Below are positions 26,564 to 36,095 of a stretch of 64,000 bases of DNA, one piece after another. This DNA is from Myxococcota bacterium. Lineage in GTDB: Bacteria; Myxococcota_A; Polyangia; HGW-17. Each line of letters begins with the position of its first letter. Position 1 is the stretch's first letter. The DNA is taken from assembly GCA_018821305.1 (NCBI GenBank), contig JAHJMN010000124.1, positions 37,801 to 101,800 of the forward strand. Direction: 5' to 3'. The notes under the pieces are model-generated. The model had not been told where the DNA came from, ran no database searches, and saw only the letters and a list, made by a program, of their open reading frames with translations. The position numbers and the translations under genes are program-made.

Positions 26564-29188
26564 TTAATCCACTGTAATACTTTTACTCACATTCTTGGGT
26601 ACATCGGGGTGAACTCCGTGAGATGCAATCCCCAGTTTATCCAGGAACTCCATTTTTTTAACACTCATCTCAAGGGCCAGCATCTGTAAAACGATGGTGG
26701 ATGTGAAAACGGCCAGAAGAGTATCGCCTGTTCTCGGCAAAACTATAAAGTTACTCCAGTAGCCTGTTGACCCGGCAGGGGTTTTCTCCGCCGCTACCCG
26801 AAGACCGGGATTCTCCTCAGCAATCATAATTGTTGAAGATCCTCTGATTTTATGAGTGTTTATCTGACTTATAGTTAGCCTAACGTCTCTCTCGTCAGGA
26901 CCTGTAATGTAAATTAATGGGTATGGTATATTTATATCAGAAAGTGGGGTGTGGTGTTCAGTAGATTCAATAAAGACTTCTTCTTCTTCCCGTGACAGAA
27001 CAAAAGTGTGCTTTTTGCCGGAGTAGAAGTCGGACAGGGTTGAAACAATTTTTTTGACTGATTTGATAGAAAGTCCTTTTTGAGAGCTCTTGTCAAAAAT
27101 GTTATCCAGAAGGTTATTGTAACTGCCCAGTAGGTTCATGAAATGTTCGTAGCCAAATACAGTATTGAAACCAAGAATTGTATTGGGGCCATGTTTAAAC
27201 TCGGCACCTTCGAATCCTTCAGAATGATTAAGCACAACCTCTCTAATTTTAAGAGCTCCTTCTTTGGCGACAGCATTGATCCTGGTAGCAAGAATTTGTA
27301 TAGATGGGGCCATATAGATATTACTTGCAGCCTCTTTTACAGCTTCCGAAGATGTTTTCGCGGTTTCTTCAATCAGTCGAGGGATTGAATTGAGTTTTTC
27401 CAGTCGTTTATTTAACTCGGTTTTTAGTTTATCGGATTTCTCAGGGGAGATAAGTGATAGCTCTTCTGCCGTATTCAGGCCAACGCTTAGCGCTAGAGTA
27501 TAGAAAACAGTTATCTGGTTAATAAAGCTTTTGGTCGCTGGAACGGCAATTTCAGGGCCACATCGCAGAGGTATTACAATATTTGATTTTTCCTGGGCGA
27601 TAGTACTGTTTATATTATTTACAATTCCGACAGTGTGTACTTTGTGCCCCGTGGCAGAGATATCGTTAAGAATATCAATAAGGTCTTTAGTTTCACCCGA
27701 TTGGGATACTGCAATTACAACATCATTGTCTTTCACCGTATTTGAATATCTACCCCGGAATTCCCCAGGTAAAATAGGGATTAGTTCTGTGGACGCAATT
27801 TCATTAAAAAACAAACATGCTGCCATCGCTGCGTGATAGGATGTCCCGCATGCGGCAAGGTATATATGATTGCCATTTTTGCGTGCATTATTAATCAGTT
27901 GTGAAAATTTTTCCGTTTCCTCAGCCAGCTCATCACATTCTAATTTTTCAAAGAGTGCATCAAGCAATCGTACAAAATATCGCTCATCTTTATTTGAGCA
28001 AAGATTGAGAAAATCAGCTAGGAGAGATGCCTCCCCACTGGAAAATGTCAATGAAAGCGCATCATTTCCATGAGGAAGAGGAGGAAAAGAGTCTGTGTTG
28101 CCCAAATAAATCTGATGAAATCGCTGGATGTGTTCATCATTAAGAAAAACATTCAGGTGGTCTCTGGATAATATAGAATCAGCAATAGTTTCAATGCAGT
28201 TATGTAAAGCTTCTTTTATTCCAGATAAATCTGCTTCGGTCGAGAGAATGGTTATTATTTTACGGTTGATTGTAGATCCACCTGAAAACTTGTTTATAAC
28301 CGCAAGAGCAGTTTCACTTTGACTTGCAATCTCCTGCTCCATGAAATATTTATAAGGAGGCTTAAGTTCCGTATCTGTATGCCTCAGTTTTGATCTGACA
28401 GGTTTAGTAAAAATTTCATCCCCGGCAGTATGGTGCCCTTTGCTTGTACTGGAATAAAAAAGACGATAGGAATCGTGTTTGAATTCAATGAATTGTCCTT
28501 CTGATAATGGGATCAGTATTTTGGTGTACCTCAAGATGGATGAAAGATCGGAGCTTACAATGATAAATTTGCCCCGGGCATCCATGGCAATTCCGGAGTA
28601 AAGGCTGCTGCCAGACTTTATGCCCCATCCTGTTACAGTTACAGGATCAATCACTACAGCGGCGAAAGAGCCTTCGACAACTTCAGAAGCCCTGCAGATA
28701 GCAGTTCTCATTGCATTCGTCCTGAAATCAACATTGGAATCTGTTGATTTTTGCAACTCAAGATGGAAGAAGTGTTCTATCAGGTGGATCAGGATTTCTC
28801 CGTCATTGTCGGAAAGAACAGAATGCCCTTCTCGAACAAGCCATTCTTTCAATTGCTCAGTGTTTGTCACATTGCCATTGTGTGCTCCGTAAATAAACGT
28901 TTTGCATCGAACTTCATGAGGTTGTGCATTTATTTCGTCTACAGCCCCAAATGTAGCCCACCGGACCTGGCCGCAAAAAGCTTGACCTTTAAGGCGGTCA
29001 ATTCCGAGATCTTTTGTTACTATGGAAGGTGCACCAATTGCTTTTAAAAGAGTAAGGTGATTTCCTGATTGAATAGCGGCTCCCGTTGAGTCGTATCCTC
29101 GATATTCGAGGGCTTTGAGCAACTCTGATGCTAGAATCCCCAAATCATCTCGCTCTTTTTCCGAAATTAATCCAACAACTCCACACAT
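26564..29188 (-). CDS. glmS: Extended glutamine:fructose-6-phosphate aminotransferase (GlmS-like)
   Basis: Makes glucosamine-6-phosphate for cell-wall synthesis. N-terminal MCGVVGLI with the Cys nucleophile, YRGYDSTG, VRWATFG (canonical TRWATHG) and HNGNVTN; isomerase part with CGTSYHAA, SQSGETKD, KEGALKIREV, GAEFKHGP and the C-terminal KNVSKSITVD. It has 874 residues against about 610 for normal GlmS: roughly 130 extra residues between the glutaminase and first SIS domain (about 300-430) and about 130 more after the HGP motif. GGAGC precedes the ATG. No glmS ribozyme was recognised upstream. Confidence 0.85.
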   Translation of the reverse strand: MCGVVGLISEKERDDLGILASELLKALEYRGYDSTGAAIQSGNHLTLLKAIGAPSIVTKDLGIDRLKGQAFCGQVRWATFGAVDEINAQPHEVRCKTFIYGAHNGNVTNTEQLKEWLVREGHSVLSDNDGEILIHLIEHFFHLELQKSTDSNVDFRTNAMRTAICRASEVVEGSFAAVVIDPVTVTGWGIKSGSSLYSGIAMDARGKFIIVSSDLSSILRYTKILIPLSEGQFIEFKHDSYRLFYSSTSKGHHTAGDEIFTKPVRSKLRHTDTELKPPYKYFMEQEIASQSETALAVINKFSGGSTINRKIITILSTEADLSGIKEALHNCIETIADSILSRDHLNVFLNDEHIQRFHQIYLGNTDSFPPLPHGNDALSLTFSSGEASLLADFLNLCSNKDERYFVRLLDALFEKLECDELAEETEKFSQLINNARKNGNHIYLAACGTSYHAAMAACLFFNEIASTELIPILPGEFRGRYSNTVKDNDVVIAVSQSGETKDLIDILNDISATGHKVHTVGIVNNINSTIAQEKSNIVIPLRCGPEIAVPATKSFINQITVFYTLALSVGLNTAEELSLISPEKSDKLKTELNKRLEKLNSIPRLIEETAKTSSEAVKEAASNIYMAPSIQILATRINAVAKEGALKIREVVLNHSEGFEGAEFKHGPNTILGFNTVFGYEHFMNLLGSYNNLLDNIFDKSSQKGLSIKSVKKIVSTLSDFYSGKKHTFVLSREEEEVFIESTEHHTPLSDINIPYPLIYITGPDERDVRLTISQINTHKIRGSSTIMIAEENPGLRVAAEKTPAGSTGYWSNFIVLPRTGDTLLAVFTSTIVLQMLALEMSVKKMEFLDKLGIASHGVHPDVPKNVSKSITVD

Positions 29189-29541
29189 GGTTTTGCTCCT
29201 TCTGCCAAATCACTGCTGAGATATTCAACTATTCACTTTTCCATTACCAGAAAGAGCCAAAAGCGGTTCAAATGGCAATTAAGAGTGAAAAAACAGTGAG
29301 GTCCGGATATAAAATTATGATAAAAACAAAAGTCCCCGGATTTCCGGATTGAGACTTTTTAACAGAAAATGATTTAATATTGGAGAAAAAATAACGATAT
29401 ATAGTTACAGTGGTTTTTATTGATACTCGTGTTTTACACTTTTAATGCACTTTTTTGATACAAAACCTTGTGACTTCTCAGGAAATACTTTAGTATTCCC
29501 ATGGCGATTTTAACGTAAAGTTTATATGAGCAGGAACTACT
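29189..29541. other. Intergenic region with terminator-like hairpin
   Basis: 353 bp between divergent glmS and the small gene at 29542. The only structure seen is AAAAGTC...GACTTTT (29328-29359) enclosing TCCGGATTTCCGGA-like sequence and followed by T residues, terminator-like on the plus strand, although no plus-strand gene ends nearby. No riboswitch or ribozyme recognised. Confidence 0.4.
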
Positions 29542-29892
29542 GTGACGAATTATTTGGAAAATAAACAGATAACTGAAGAAATTGTTACTTATTTTAAAGA
29601 TATGGCATCCAGAATGGTGGACGATCCTAACCTTCTTATCCCATGCTATTTCTGTCAGGAATCCGTAGAGGTATGGGAGGCACTTACCGTAGCCCATCTT
29701 TTTGCGGGAGTTCCTGCGCATTTCAGTTGTCCTAAAGATGCATTTATGAACAGGCTTGTGGATCTCGGGCTGGAACCGGGTTATGATTTTGGAAATCTAT
29801 CACAAAAGATTGACCAAATTATGGCTGATGGGGCGATGATCAGTACTGAGACTATTTCCGGTTCTTTTACTGTCCGCGTTTTTGATTCCTGA
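29542..29892 (+). CDS. Small hypothetical protein
   Basis: 116 residues from GTG at 29542, with AGGA about seven bases before it. Soluble, acidic, with CYFC and a later His-x-Ser-Cys (HFSC) that together could bind a metal, though spacing matches no motif I recognise. Stands alone before tRNA-Pro. Function unknown. Confidence 0.6.
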   Translation: MTNYLENKQITEEIVTYFKDMASRMVDDPNLLIPCYFCQESVEVWEALTVAHLFAGVPAHFSCPKDAFMNRLVDLGLEPGYDFGNLSQKIDQIMADGAMISTETISGSFTVRVFDS

Positions 29893-29908
29893 AAATACCT
29901 TTTTTATG

Positions 29909-29936
29909 TTGACAAAACCGTACTGATGTGGAATAT
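29909..29936 (+). promoter_or_regulatory. Promoter of tRNA-Pro
   Basis: TTGACA (29909-29914, perfect -35) and GAATAT (29931-29936) are separated by 16 bp and end 12 bp ahead of the tRNA. Confidence 0.65.
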
Positions 29937-29948
29937 CAGCTGGTACTT

Positions 29949-30022
29949 CGGGGCGTAGCGCAGCCTGGTAGCGCGTTCGGTTCGGGACCGAAAGGACGGA
30001 GGTTCAAATCCTCTCGCCCCGA
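29949..30022 (+). tRNA. tRNA-Pro (CGG)
   Basis: 74 bases folding to a full cloverleaf: acceptor CGGGGCG/CGCCCCG, D arm GCGC/GCGC with AGCCTGGTA loop, anticodon stem TTCGG/CCGAA with loop TTCGGGA (anticodon CGG, reading CCG), variable AGGAC, T arm GGAGG-TTCAAAT-CCTCT. Discriminator A. The genomic sequence continues CAAAA, so the CCA end is not encoded. The C1-G72 pair fits bacterial tRNA-Pro. Confidence 0.97.
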
Positions 30023-30106
30023 CAAAAATCATTAACAAAATAATTGATAATTCCGATATTAAGGTTTAGCATATAAAACCAGTTTATTAACCCTGTGGGT
30101 AATGAT

Positions 30107-30694
30107 ATGAACATACTTGTTATTGATGATGAGCGCGACATATGTGATTTCCTTTCGGATTTTCTGAAACAGGAAGGTCATGAAGTCAATACAATCTGCG
30201 ACCCTGCTGAAGCGATGGACGACATCAGAAACAGTGGTTACCACCTGGTTGTTTTAGACCTGATGATGCCGAAAATTTCCGGGCTTGATTTACTGGAACA
30301 AATCAGAGATTTTGACGAAGATCTTGCCGTAATAATTCTTACAGGGTATCCATCCGTGGAGAGTGCAGCAGATTCGATAGCCCATGGGGTTAGTGCATAT
30401 ATTAAAAAACCTTTTAGTATTGAAGAGTTAAGAACCGCTCTTTACCGTGTGGCTCAGAAGAAAGGTCTTCTCCTTGAGAGAGAAACCGAACTCCATAAAG
30501 TTCTGGGGGAGACGATTCGGACAATGAGAAAGAGCAAGGGCCTGACATTAAAGCAATTTGCAAGAAGAACCCAGCTTTCGATCAGTTTACTTTCCCAAAT
30601 CGAACGCGGCGAGAGTTCCCCATCCATATCTTCCCTTTACAAAATGGCAACAGCTCTTAGTGTTAAAATAAAAGACTTGTTTGGAAATTTTTGA
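30107..30694 (+). CDS. Response regulator with XRE-type HTH output
   Basis: 195 residues from the ATG at 30107 (a GTG four codons upstream is possible). Receiver domain about 1-115: ILVIDDERD, phospho-acceptor Asp51 in VLDLMMP, switch Thr in LTGYPS, Lys in KKPF. After a short linker, a Cro/C1-type helix-turn-helix (about 133-190): LGETIRTMRKSKGLTLKQFARRTQLSISLLSQIERGESSPSISSLYKMA. The pairing of a receiver with an XRE domain is uncommon. No cognate kinase adjacent, although the hybrid kinase at the left edge is a distant candidate. Confidence 0.88.
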   Translation: MNILVIDDERDICDFLSDFLKQEGHEVNTICDPAEAMDDIRNSGYHLVVLDLMMPKISGLDLLEQIRDFDEDLAVIILTGYPSVESAADSIAHGVSAYIKKPFSIEELRTALYRVAQKKGLLLERETELHKVLGETIRTMRKSKGLTLKQFARRTQLSISLLSQIERGESSPSISSLYKMATALSVKIKDLFGNF

Positions 30695-30717
30695 AAATAA
30701 CTGCTGACTCAAAAATT

Positions 30718-30772
30718 AGTTCGTGTCCTGAAATTCAAATTTGTCAAAGTTGAGCATATTTACGAAAACAAG
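30718..30772 (+). mobile_element. Truncated type I MITE (left end)
   Basis: AGTTCGTGTCCTGAAATTCA, then the type I interior as far as TTGAGCATATTTACGAAAACA, after which similarity stops at a different repeat (30773-30858). No right end found. Confidence 0.7.
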
Positions 30773-30858
30773 CCTGATCCTGAGCTGATCCAGATTCCCT
30801 GTGCCCTGATTGTTTTTCACAGAAAGACAGAGAATCTGGAAACAGTGGCTAAATCAGG
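30773..30858. repeat. CAGGNNNCAGG-type imperfect hairpin
   Basis: Arms include CCAGATTCCCTGT and ACAGAGAATCTGG, with outer CCTGAT/ATCAGG. It resembles the hairpin at 46445-46541 and the half-arm at 63867-63915 in composition and spacing of CCTG/CAGG words. It begins exactly where the truncated MITE ends. Confidence 0.5.
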
Positions 30859-30963
30859 TCGTAAACATTCAACATCAATTACAAAAGTACTTATTTGAAC
30901 TCACTTTGAGATTTTGATCCTTTTACACTGCAAGTGGTATAGTTAAAATTTGAAAAAATTCGA

Positions 30964-31356
30964 TCAGGATATTTTTGACAAGAATGACTCGGTGTTGACA
31001 AAAGCACGGCGGTGAGTTCCCGTTGCAATTGCCTTATCGCCCTCACTTGCAATAAAGTGAAAATCAACTCTGTTTTCTTCCAGCCTGATTATTTTAATTT
31101 CAATTTTAATGACAGCGCCAATGGGTGACGGATATAAATGTGTTATTTCAAATCGCGTTCCGACACTTGTGTATCCTTCAGGAAGATTTGATTGTACTTT
31201 AATCATTGAGAAGTTTTCTACTGCAATTACAAGGGCTGCCGTTGACAACACTGGAACGGTTCCCGTCCCCAGACTCAACGCAGTGTATTTTTCTGTTACC
31301 TCAAAATTTTCAGTAAAAGCATCACCGTTGTTAAGATTTAAAAGTTCCATTATCAT
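30964..31356 (-). CDS. FlK-like hotdog-fold thioesterase
   Basis: 130 residues of the single-domain hotdog type. It follows the fluoroacetyl-CoA thioesterase (FlK)-like pattern: VTEKYTALSLGTGTVPVLSTAALV, the conserved ENFSM helix (Glu), LPEGYTSVGTRFEITHLYPSPIGA, GDKAIATGTHRRAFVN. It presumably hydrolyses a small acyl-CoA; substrate unknown. The ATG overlaps the stop of the upstream gene (ATGA), so the two are coupled. Confidence 0.78.
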   Translation of the reverse strand: MIMELLNLNNGDAFTENFEVTEKYTALSLGTGTVPVLSTAALVIAVENFSMIKVQSNLPEGYTSVGTRFEITHLYPSPIGAVIKIEIKIIRLEENRVDFHFIASEGDKAIATGTHRRAFVNTESFLSKIS

Positions 31357-32285
31357 TCTTTCTCATTTGTTTTAAGGCGCGGAGCAGTAAAAAATTGTTT
31401 GCGCTGGGAGCTGGAGTAATGGTTTTTTACCGGCTGCCAAGAGGGAATTTTCCCGGGGCTGAAGAGTTTGGTACCTCGACTGTCAACGAAATGTAATTTT
31501 TCCTCTTCAAGTACTGGCTTCAAATAAAATAATCGTTTCAGATCGAAAAAATATCGTCTGGGAGGAGAGCCTGGATTGAATAAAACAGCGTAGTACTTCC
31601 ATTCTGCTCGATTTTTAATATACCATGCTGCGGTGGAGTATTTTAAAAGTTTCCCAGTGGAATCTTTTATACTTTTAATTTCGGAAACAGGAGCAATCAT
31701 ACCACCAGCAACCCAGAGAAGTCGATATGGCGGTGGGGTAACAATATTAAACCAGCGGCGGCAGAAGCCTGCATCACAAAGTTCCTGTTCCCTGATAATC
31801 CACATTTCGTCCCTGTAACTGAACGAAAATGGACTGGATTTCAAGGGGGGGATTGAGACCGATGGGTAAAAATAAGAAGGTACATCTGCAAATAAACTGA
31901 TCCCAATCTGTGGATATCCTTGAGTTTTTGCAAAAATTGTAAGTTGATTACGGTTACTTGCTGTTACTTTTAGTGCCAGCGGTGTGCCATCTGTCCTACA
32001 AATAAAAAAATCGTCCAGAGTTCTGGCTTTGAGTAGGGACAGTCCATTCATAAATGCATCATTTGTGTTTTTAAAAGGCCCCCAGAGCAGCCTGAATCCT
32101 TCTATTTCTGCATCGCTGGAGACAATGAGCGTATTTTTTAAACTCCCGCCTGATGCAGCGTCAAATTTAAATTTTGCTTCTTTAAGCCTCAGTAATTTCA
32201 TGTCTTTGAAATTGCCAAGATGTATCCAGATGTCGTTACTTTTACCCGGTGTAATGGACATCAAAAAGGCAAACAAAAGGGGCAT
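31353..32285 (-). CDS. Secreted hypothetical protein
   Basis: 310 residues with a possible short signal (PLLFAFLMSITPG). Rich in aromatic residues and strands; ends in a Ser/Arg/Lys tail. No family recognised. AGGACG lies ahead of the ATG. Overlaps the thioesterase by four bases. Confidence 0.65.
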   Translation of the reverse strand: MPLLFAFLMSITPGKSNDIWIHLGNFKDMKLLRLKEAKFKFDAASGGSLKNTLIVSSDAEIEGFRLLWGPFKNTNDAFMNGLSLLKARTLDDFFICRTDGTPLALKVTASNRNQLTIFAKTQGYPQIGISLFADVPSYFYPSVSIPPLKSSPFSFSYRDEMWIIREQELCDAGFCRRWFNIVTPPPYRLLWVAGGMIAPVSEIKSIKDSTGKLLKYSTAAWYIKNRAEWKYYAVLFNPGSPPRRYFFDLKRLFYLKPVLEEEKLHFVDSRGTKLFSPGKIPSWQPVKNHYSSSQRKQFFTAPRLKTNEKE

Positions 32286-32365
32286 GGTAGACGTCCTGAT
32301 GAAAAATCTATGAATAAAAGAATAAAAAGAAGCCGATTCTCTTGTTCAAGGTGAATAAGTCGAGC

Positions 32366-32941
32366 TTATTTTTTCTTTTTATCAAGCTTCTTTGTTTCGC
32401 CAGTTTTATTTACAGGCTTCTTTGATTCTTCTGTTTTAGTTGACGGATTTTTTGCTTCTTCGGGCTTGTCACCTGTTGCCGGAGGCGGATCTGCAGGTTT
32501 TTCCACTTTTGGAGGAGCAGGTTTTTTCGGGGGAGAAAGCCACTTTATGCCACCGAGTTTAGTTTTGATTTCAGAGGACAGACTTTCAATAGTTTCGTAA
32601 AATTTAGAGTACTGTTTGGCTTCATCAGGGTTAATACTCTCGCTTTTGATCTCAAGCTCTTTATCCTGACATAATCTGCTTATTCTAGAAAAAAGGCCCA
32701 GGGCCTTGATTACATCTTCGCGGTACATTGTTGCAGCGGGGTATTCTGAATTAATTTTAGTAGCGAGCTTAATAACGCTTTTTGCTGCCTTGTCAAGATG
32801 ACCTTCTCGCCGAAGTTCTTTTATTTTATCAAGTTCATTTCTGATTTCCTGAGTAACAACGGGGGTTGTGTAGGCTTTAGGTTTCTTGGTGCAACTTGAA
32901 AGTATTATGGTCAAGGTCAGAAATAAATATAAATTTTTCAT
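32366..32941 (-). CDS. Helical lipoprotein with Pro/Lys tail
   Basis: 191 residues from the ATG at 32941, six bases after AGGA; a TTG two codons earlier is less likely. Lipoprotein signal LFLTLTIILSSC. The middle (about 25-125) is helical and charged, TPR-like in pattern (ELRREGHLDKAAKSVIKLA), and the last 60 residues are Pro, Lys, Glu and Thr. Follows ileS by 16 bp on the same strand. Confidence 0.72.
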   Translation of the reverse strand: MKNLYLFLTLTIILSSCTKKPKAYTTPVVTQEIRNELDKIKELRREGHLDKAAKSVIKLATKINSEYPAATMYREDVIKALGLFSRISRLCQDKELEIKSESINPDEAKQYSKFYETIESLSSEIKTKLGGIKWLSPPKKPAPPKVEKPADPPPATGDKPEEAKNPSTKTEESKKPVNKTGETKKLDKKKK

Positions 32942-32957
32942 CTTCAATCCTTTTATG

Positions 32958-35900
32958 TCAGATCCTTGTTAAACTGACGGAGAAAGAATAATCCTGAATG
33001 CTGAAGTCTTTACAAACGCCTGATGTCAAGTCAAGCTGATAATCAGTGGAAACAGCCAGGACTTCATTTGAAATATATTCATTGAACAGTTTAAATGAGT
33101 CAATTATTTCCTTATTGTCAGATTTTAAACCAAGTTGAATGCGATCCTGGACTTCAAATCCGCTATCTTTTCGTAACCGCTGAATACGATTTATCATTTC
33201 ACGAGCCAGACCTTCAAGACGAAGTTCCGGTGTAATTGTTGTATCCAATGATACACTTACAAGACTTCCTGCTTGAACAAGAATGCCTTCATTTGCATTT
33301 CGTGAAATCAAAAAGCACTCTGAGGTCAATTGTTCACCACAGATGTCGATTGTATCACCGGAAACGACTTTGCGGAGTTCATCTTGAGTAAGTCCACCAA
33401 TTGCAGCGGAGATATCTTTCATTTTCTTGCCGAATTTGGGGCCTAGAACTTTAAGATTGGGTTTGGCTTCCAGAGTAACAAAATCGGATTCGTCCTTTGA
33501 GTAATGAATGTTCTTTATGTTCAGTTCATCTTTTATGACTGATTCCAGTTGTTCAAGTAGCTTGAGGTCATTAATATTTGAATGAATAAGAGTAATTACT
33601 GGAAGTGGTTGTCGGACTCCAATTTTTTGCTGCTCTCGCAGTACTCGCCCCATCACAATGCTTTCTTTCATGAGGGAGAAAGTGTACTCAAGGTTTTCAT
33701 CCATTCTGGAATTCTCTGGTACAGGGAAATCCTGCAGGTGAACACTGTCTTTTTTATCAAAGCCATCCGTGAGGTTGCAGAAAATCTCTTCCGCAAGGAA
33801 CGGAGTAAATGGCGCCATAATAACTGAAAAATGTTTAAGGACACTGAAAAGTGTCGCATATGCTTGGAACTTATCTTTGTTCTCGCCTGATTGCCAGAAA
33901 CGTCGTCTATTGAGCCTGATATACCAATTGGTTAAATCATCAATAAATTCAATAAGAGCCGGAACGACTCGGTAAAGCCGGTAGGAATCCATTTCATTAA
34001 TAACTATTGAATTGAGTGTTTCCACTCTGGACAGAATCCACTGGTCGAGGATATTTTCAGATGGCAGAAAGTCTTCAACTTTAGAACCTTCAAAATTATC
34101 AAGTTTCGCATAAGTGACGAAAAAGTTGTATGCATTCCAAAGAGGAAGCATAGCTAATCTAATTATGTCACGAACACCGGACTCTGAGAAACGAAGATCT
34201 TCCGCTCGGACAAGTCCTGAATTAATCAAATAAAGTCTCAGGGCATCGGCACCATACTGGTCCAGAATAAAATCCGGGGCTGGATAATTGCGAAGACGTT
34301 TAGACATTTTTTTACCATCTTCTGCCAGAATCAAGCCGTTGACCACAACATTTTTAAAAGCAGGGCGATCAAAAAGTGCTGTGGACAATATCATTAAAGT
34401 ATAAAACCAACCTCTGGTTTGATCGAGACCCTCAGCTATGAAATCCGCCGGGAGATTTCTCTCTACATGTTCTTTATTTTCAAAAGGATAGTGATTCTGA
34501 GCATAGGGCATAGCTCCGCTTTCGAACCAGCAATCAAGTACTTCTGATATCCTGCTGACTCTCCCCCCGCAATCGGGGCATGTCCATCCCATGTGATCAA
34601 TTTTGTGCATATGAAGATCATCAATGTTGCGTTGACCCGTCATTTCCTCAAGTTCTTTGATTGAGCCAACTACATGAATATATTTGCAGTTGTCCGATGC
34701 ACATCGATAAATAGGAATTGGGGTTCCCCAGTATCTGTTTCGACTGATATTCCAGTCTCTGGCTCCTTCAAGCCATTTGCCAAATCGTCCATCCCGCAGA
34801 TGTTCTGGAATCCAGGAAGTTTCAAGATTACACTTCAGGATACGTTCTTTAATTTCAGTAACTTTAACGAACCAGACCGGCATGGCCTTGTACATCAGAG
34901 GATAACCGCTCCGCTCGCAGTAGGGGTAACTGTGTACAATTGTTGAATGTTTTACAACACGTCCACGTTTTTTTAGATCCTGAATGATGAGGGGATCCGC
35001 GTCTTTTATATAAAGCCCCGCCCAGTCTGTTACTTCTTCAGTAAACTTACCGTCAAGATTTACAGGATCTACCAGCGGAATTCCTTCCCTTTGACAAACA
35101 CGGTAATCATCCTCTCCATAAGCTGGAGCAAGATGAACAATGCCGGTTCCGTCGTCTGCAGTGACGTATTCATCAACTAGAACACGGAAGGCTCCTTTTT
35201 CACGATGACCTTTGAAAAAGTCGAAGAGCGGTACATATTCAAGTCCTTTAAGCTCAGAACCAGCTACTTTTTTAATGATTTCATATTCTGATTCTTTTTT
35301 AAAGAGAGTTGAAATCAAAGTTTCAGCTAATATATATATTGTATCTGAACTGAGGTCTCTAAGATAAACGTAGTCAATGTTAGGATGAACTGCAACGGCA
35401 AGGTTTGAAGGCAATGTCCAGGGGGTTGTCGTCCATATGAGAATTTTTGTATTCTCATCATTTAAAAGTGGCATTGTAAGCGTTATTGCAGGATCCTGTA
35501 CATCACGATAATCCGCACTCGCTTCGAAGTTTGAGAGGGGAGTATGACATCCGGTGGAGTAGGGCAGAATTCGGTGACCCTCATAAATAAGCCCTTTATT
35601 CCACAATTCTTTAAAAACCCACCACACCGTTTCCATAAATTCTGGTGTCATAGTCAGATATCGGTTTTCAAAATCAACCCAACGACCTGTTCTGAGGACA
35701 GTTCTTTCCCATTCTTTGCTGTATTTTAGAACGCTGGCTCGACATGATTCGTTAAACTTATCTACGCCTATCTCACTGATGCCTTTTCCAACGATTCCCA
35801 AATCCTTTTCAACTTCCATCTCAACGGGAAGTCCATGAGTATCCCATCCGAAACGTCTTTCAACTTTAAAGCCTTTCATTGTCCAATATCTTGGGACAAT

Positions 35901-36095
35901 ATCTTTAATAATTCCGGCAAGCAAGTGGCCATAGTGAGGTAGGTTATTGGCAAAAGGAGGGCCGTCATAGAAAACATAATCCGGAGAATCTGCTCTCATG
36001 GACAAGCTTCGGTGGAATGTATTTTCTTCTTTCCATTTATTTAAAATCAGTTCTTCAAGTTGGGGAAATGATATATCCTTATCGACGGATCGCAT
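32958..36095 (-). CDS. ileS: Isoleucyl-tRNA synthetase, type 2 (eukaryote-like)
   Basis: Charges tRNA-Ile. 1045 residues. HIGH signature HYGH at 54-57 within DGPPFANNLPHYGHLLAGII, and KMSKR at 596-600. The phrase FGWDTHGLPVE, the LLAGIIKD sequence and the length fit the IleS2 clade, which includes eukaryotic cytosolic and mupirocin-resistant bacterial enzymes, rather than IleS1 (~930 residues, LNKILKD). Zinc-type cysteines occur at CASDNCKY and CPDCGG. AGGGAA precedes the ATG. It appears to be a housekeeping gene; whether a second ileS exists cannot be told here. Confidence 0.93.
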   Translation of the reverse strand: MRSVDKDISFPQLEELILNKWKEENTFHRSLSMRADSPDYVFYDGPPFANNLPHYGHLLAGIIKDIVPRYWTMKGFKVERRFGWDTHGLPVEMEVEKDLGIVGKGISEIGVDKFNESCRASVLKYSKEWERTVLRTGRWVDFENRYLTMTPEFMETVWWVFKELWNKGLIYEGHRILPYSTGCHTPLSNFEASADYRDVQDPAITLTMPLLNDENTKILIWTTTPWTLPSNLAVAVHPNIDYVYLRDLSSDTIYILAETLISTLFKKESEYEIIKKVAGSELKGLEYVPLFDFFKGHREKGAFRVLVDEYVTADDGTGIVHLAPAYGEDDYRVCQREGIPLVDPVNLDGKFTEEVTDWAGLYIKDADPLIIQDLKKRGRVVKHSTIVHSYPYCERSGYPLMYKAMPVWFVKVTEIKERILKCNLETSWIPEHLRDGRFGKWLEGARDWNISRNRYWGTPIPIYRCASDNCKYIHVVGSIKELEEMTGQRNIDDLHMHKIDHMGWTCPDCGGRVSRISEVLDCWFESGAMPYAQNHYPFENKEHVERNLPADFIAEGLDQTRGWFYTLMILSTALFDRPAFKNVVVNGLILAEDGKKMSKRLRNYPAPDFILDQYGADALRLYLINSGLVRAEDLRFSESGVRDIIRLAMLPLWNAYNFFVTYAKLDNFEGSKVEDFLPSENILDQWILSRVETLNSIVINEMDSYRLYRVVPALIEFIDDLTNWYIRLNRRRFWQSGENKDKFQAYATLFSVLKHFSVIMAPFTPFLAEEIFCNLTDGFDKKDSVHLQDFPVPENSRMDENLEYTFSLMKESIVMGRVLREQQKIGVRQPLPVITLIHSNINDLKLLEQLESVIKDELNIKNIHYSKDESDFVTLEAKPNLKVLGPKFGKKMKDISAAIGGLTQDELRKVVSGDTIDICGEQLTSECFLISRNANEGILVQAGSLVSVSLDTTITPELRLEGLAREMINRIQRLRKDSGFEVQDRIQLGLKSDNKEIIDSFKLFNEYISNEVLAVSTDYQLDLTSGVCKDFSIQDYSFSVSLTRI

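Noticed and set aside
29189..29541. glmS ribozyme
   Set aside because: Sequence before glmS shows none of the core of the ribozyme that I could recognise.
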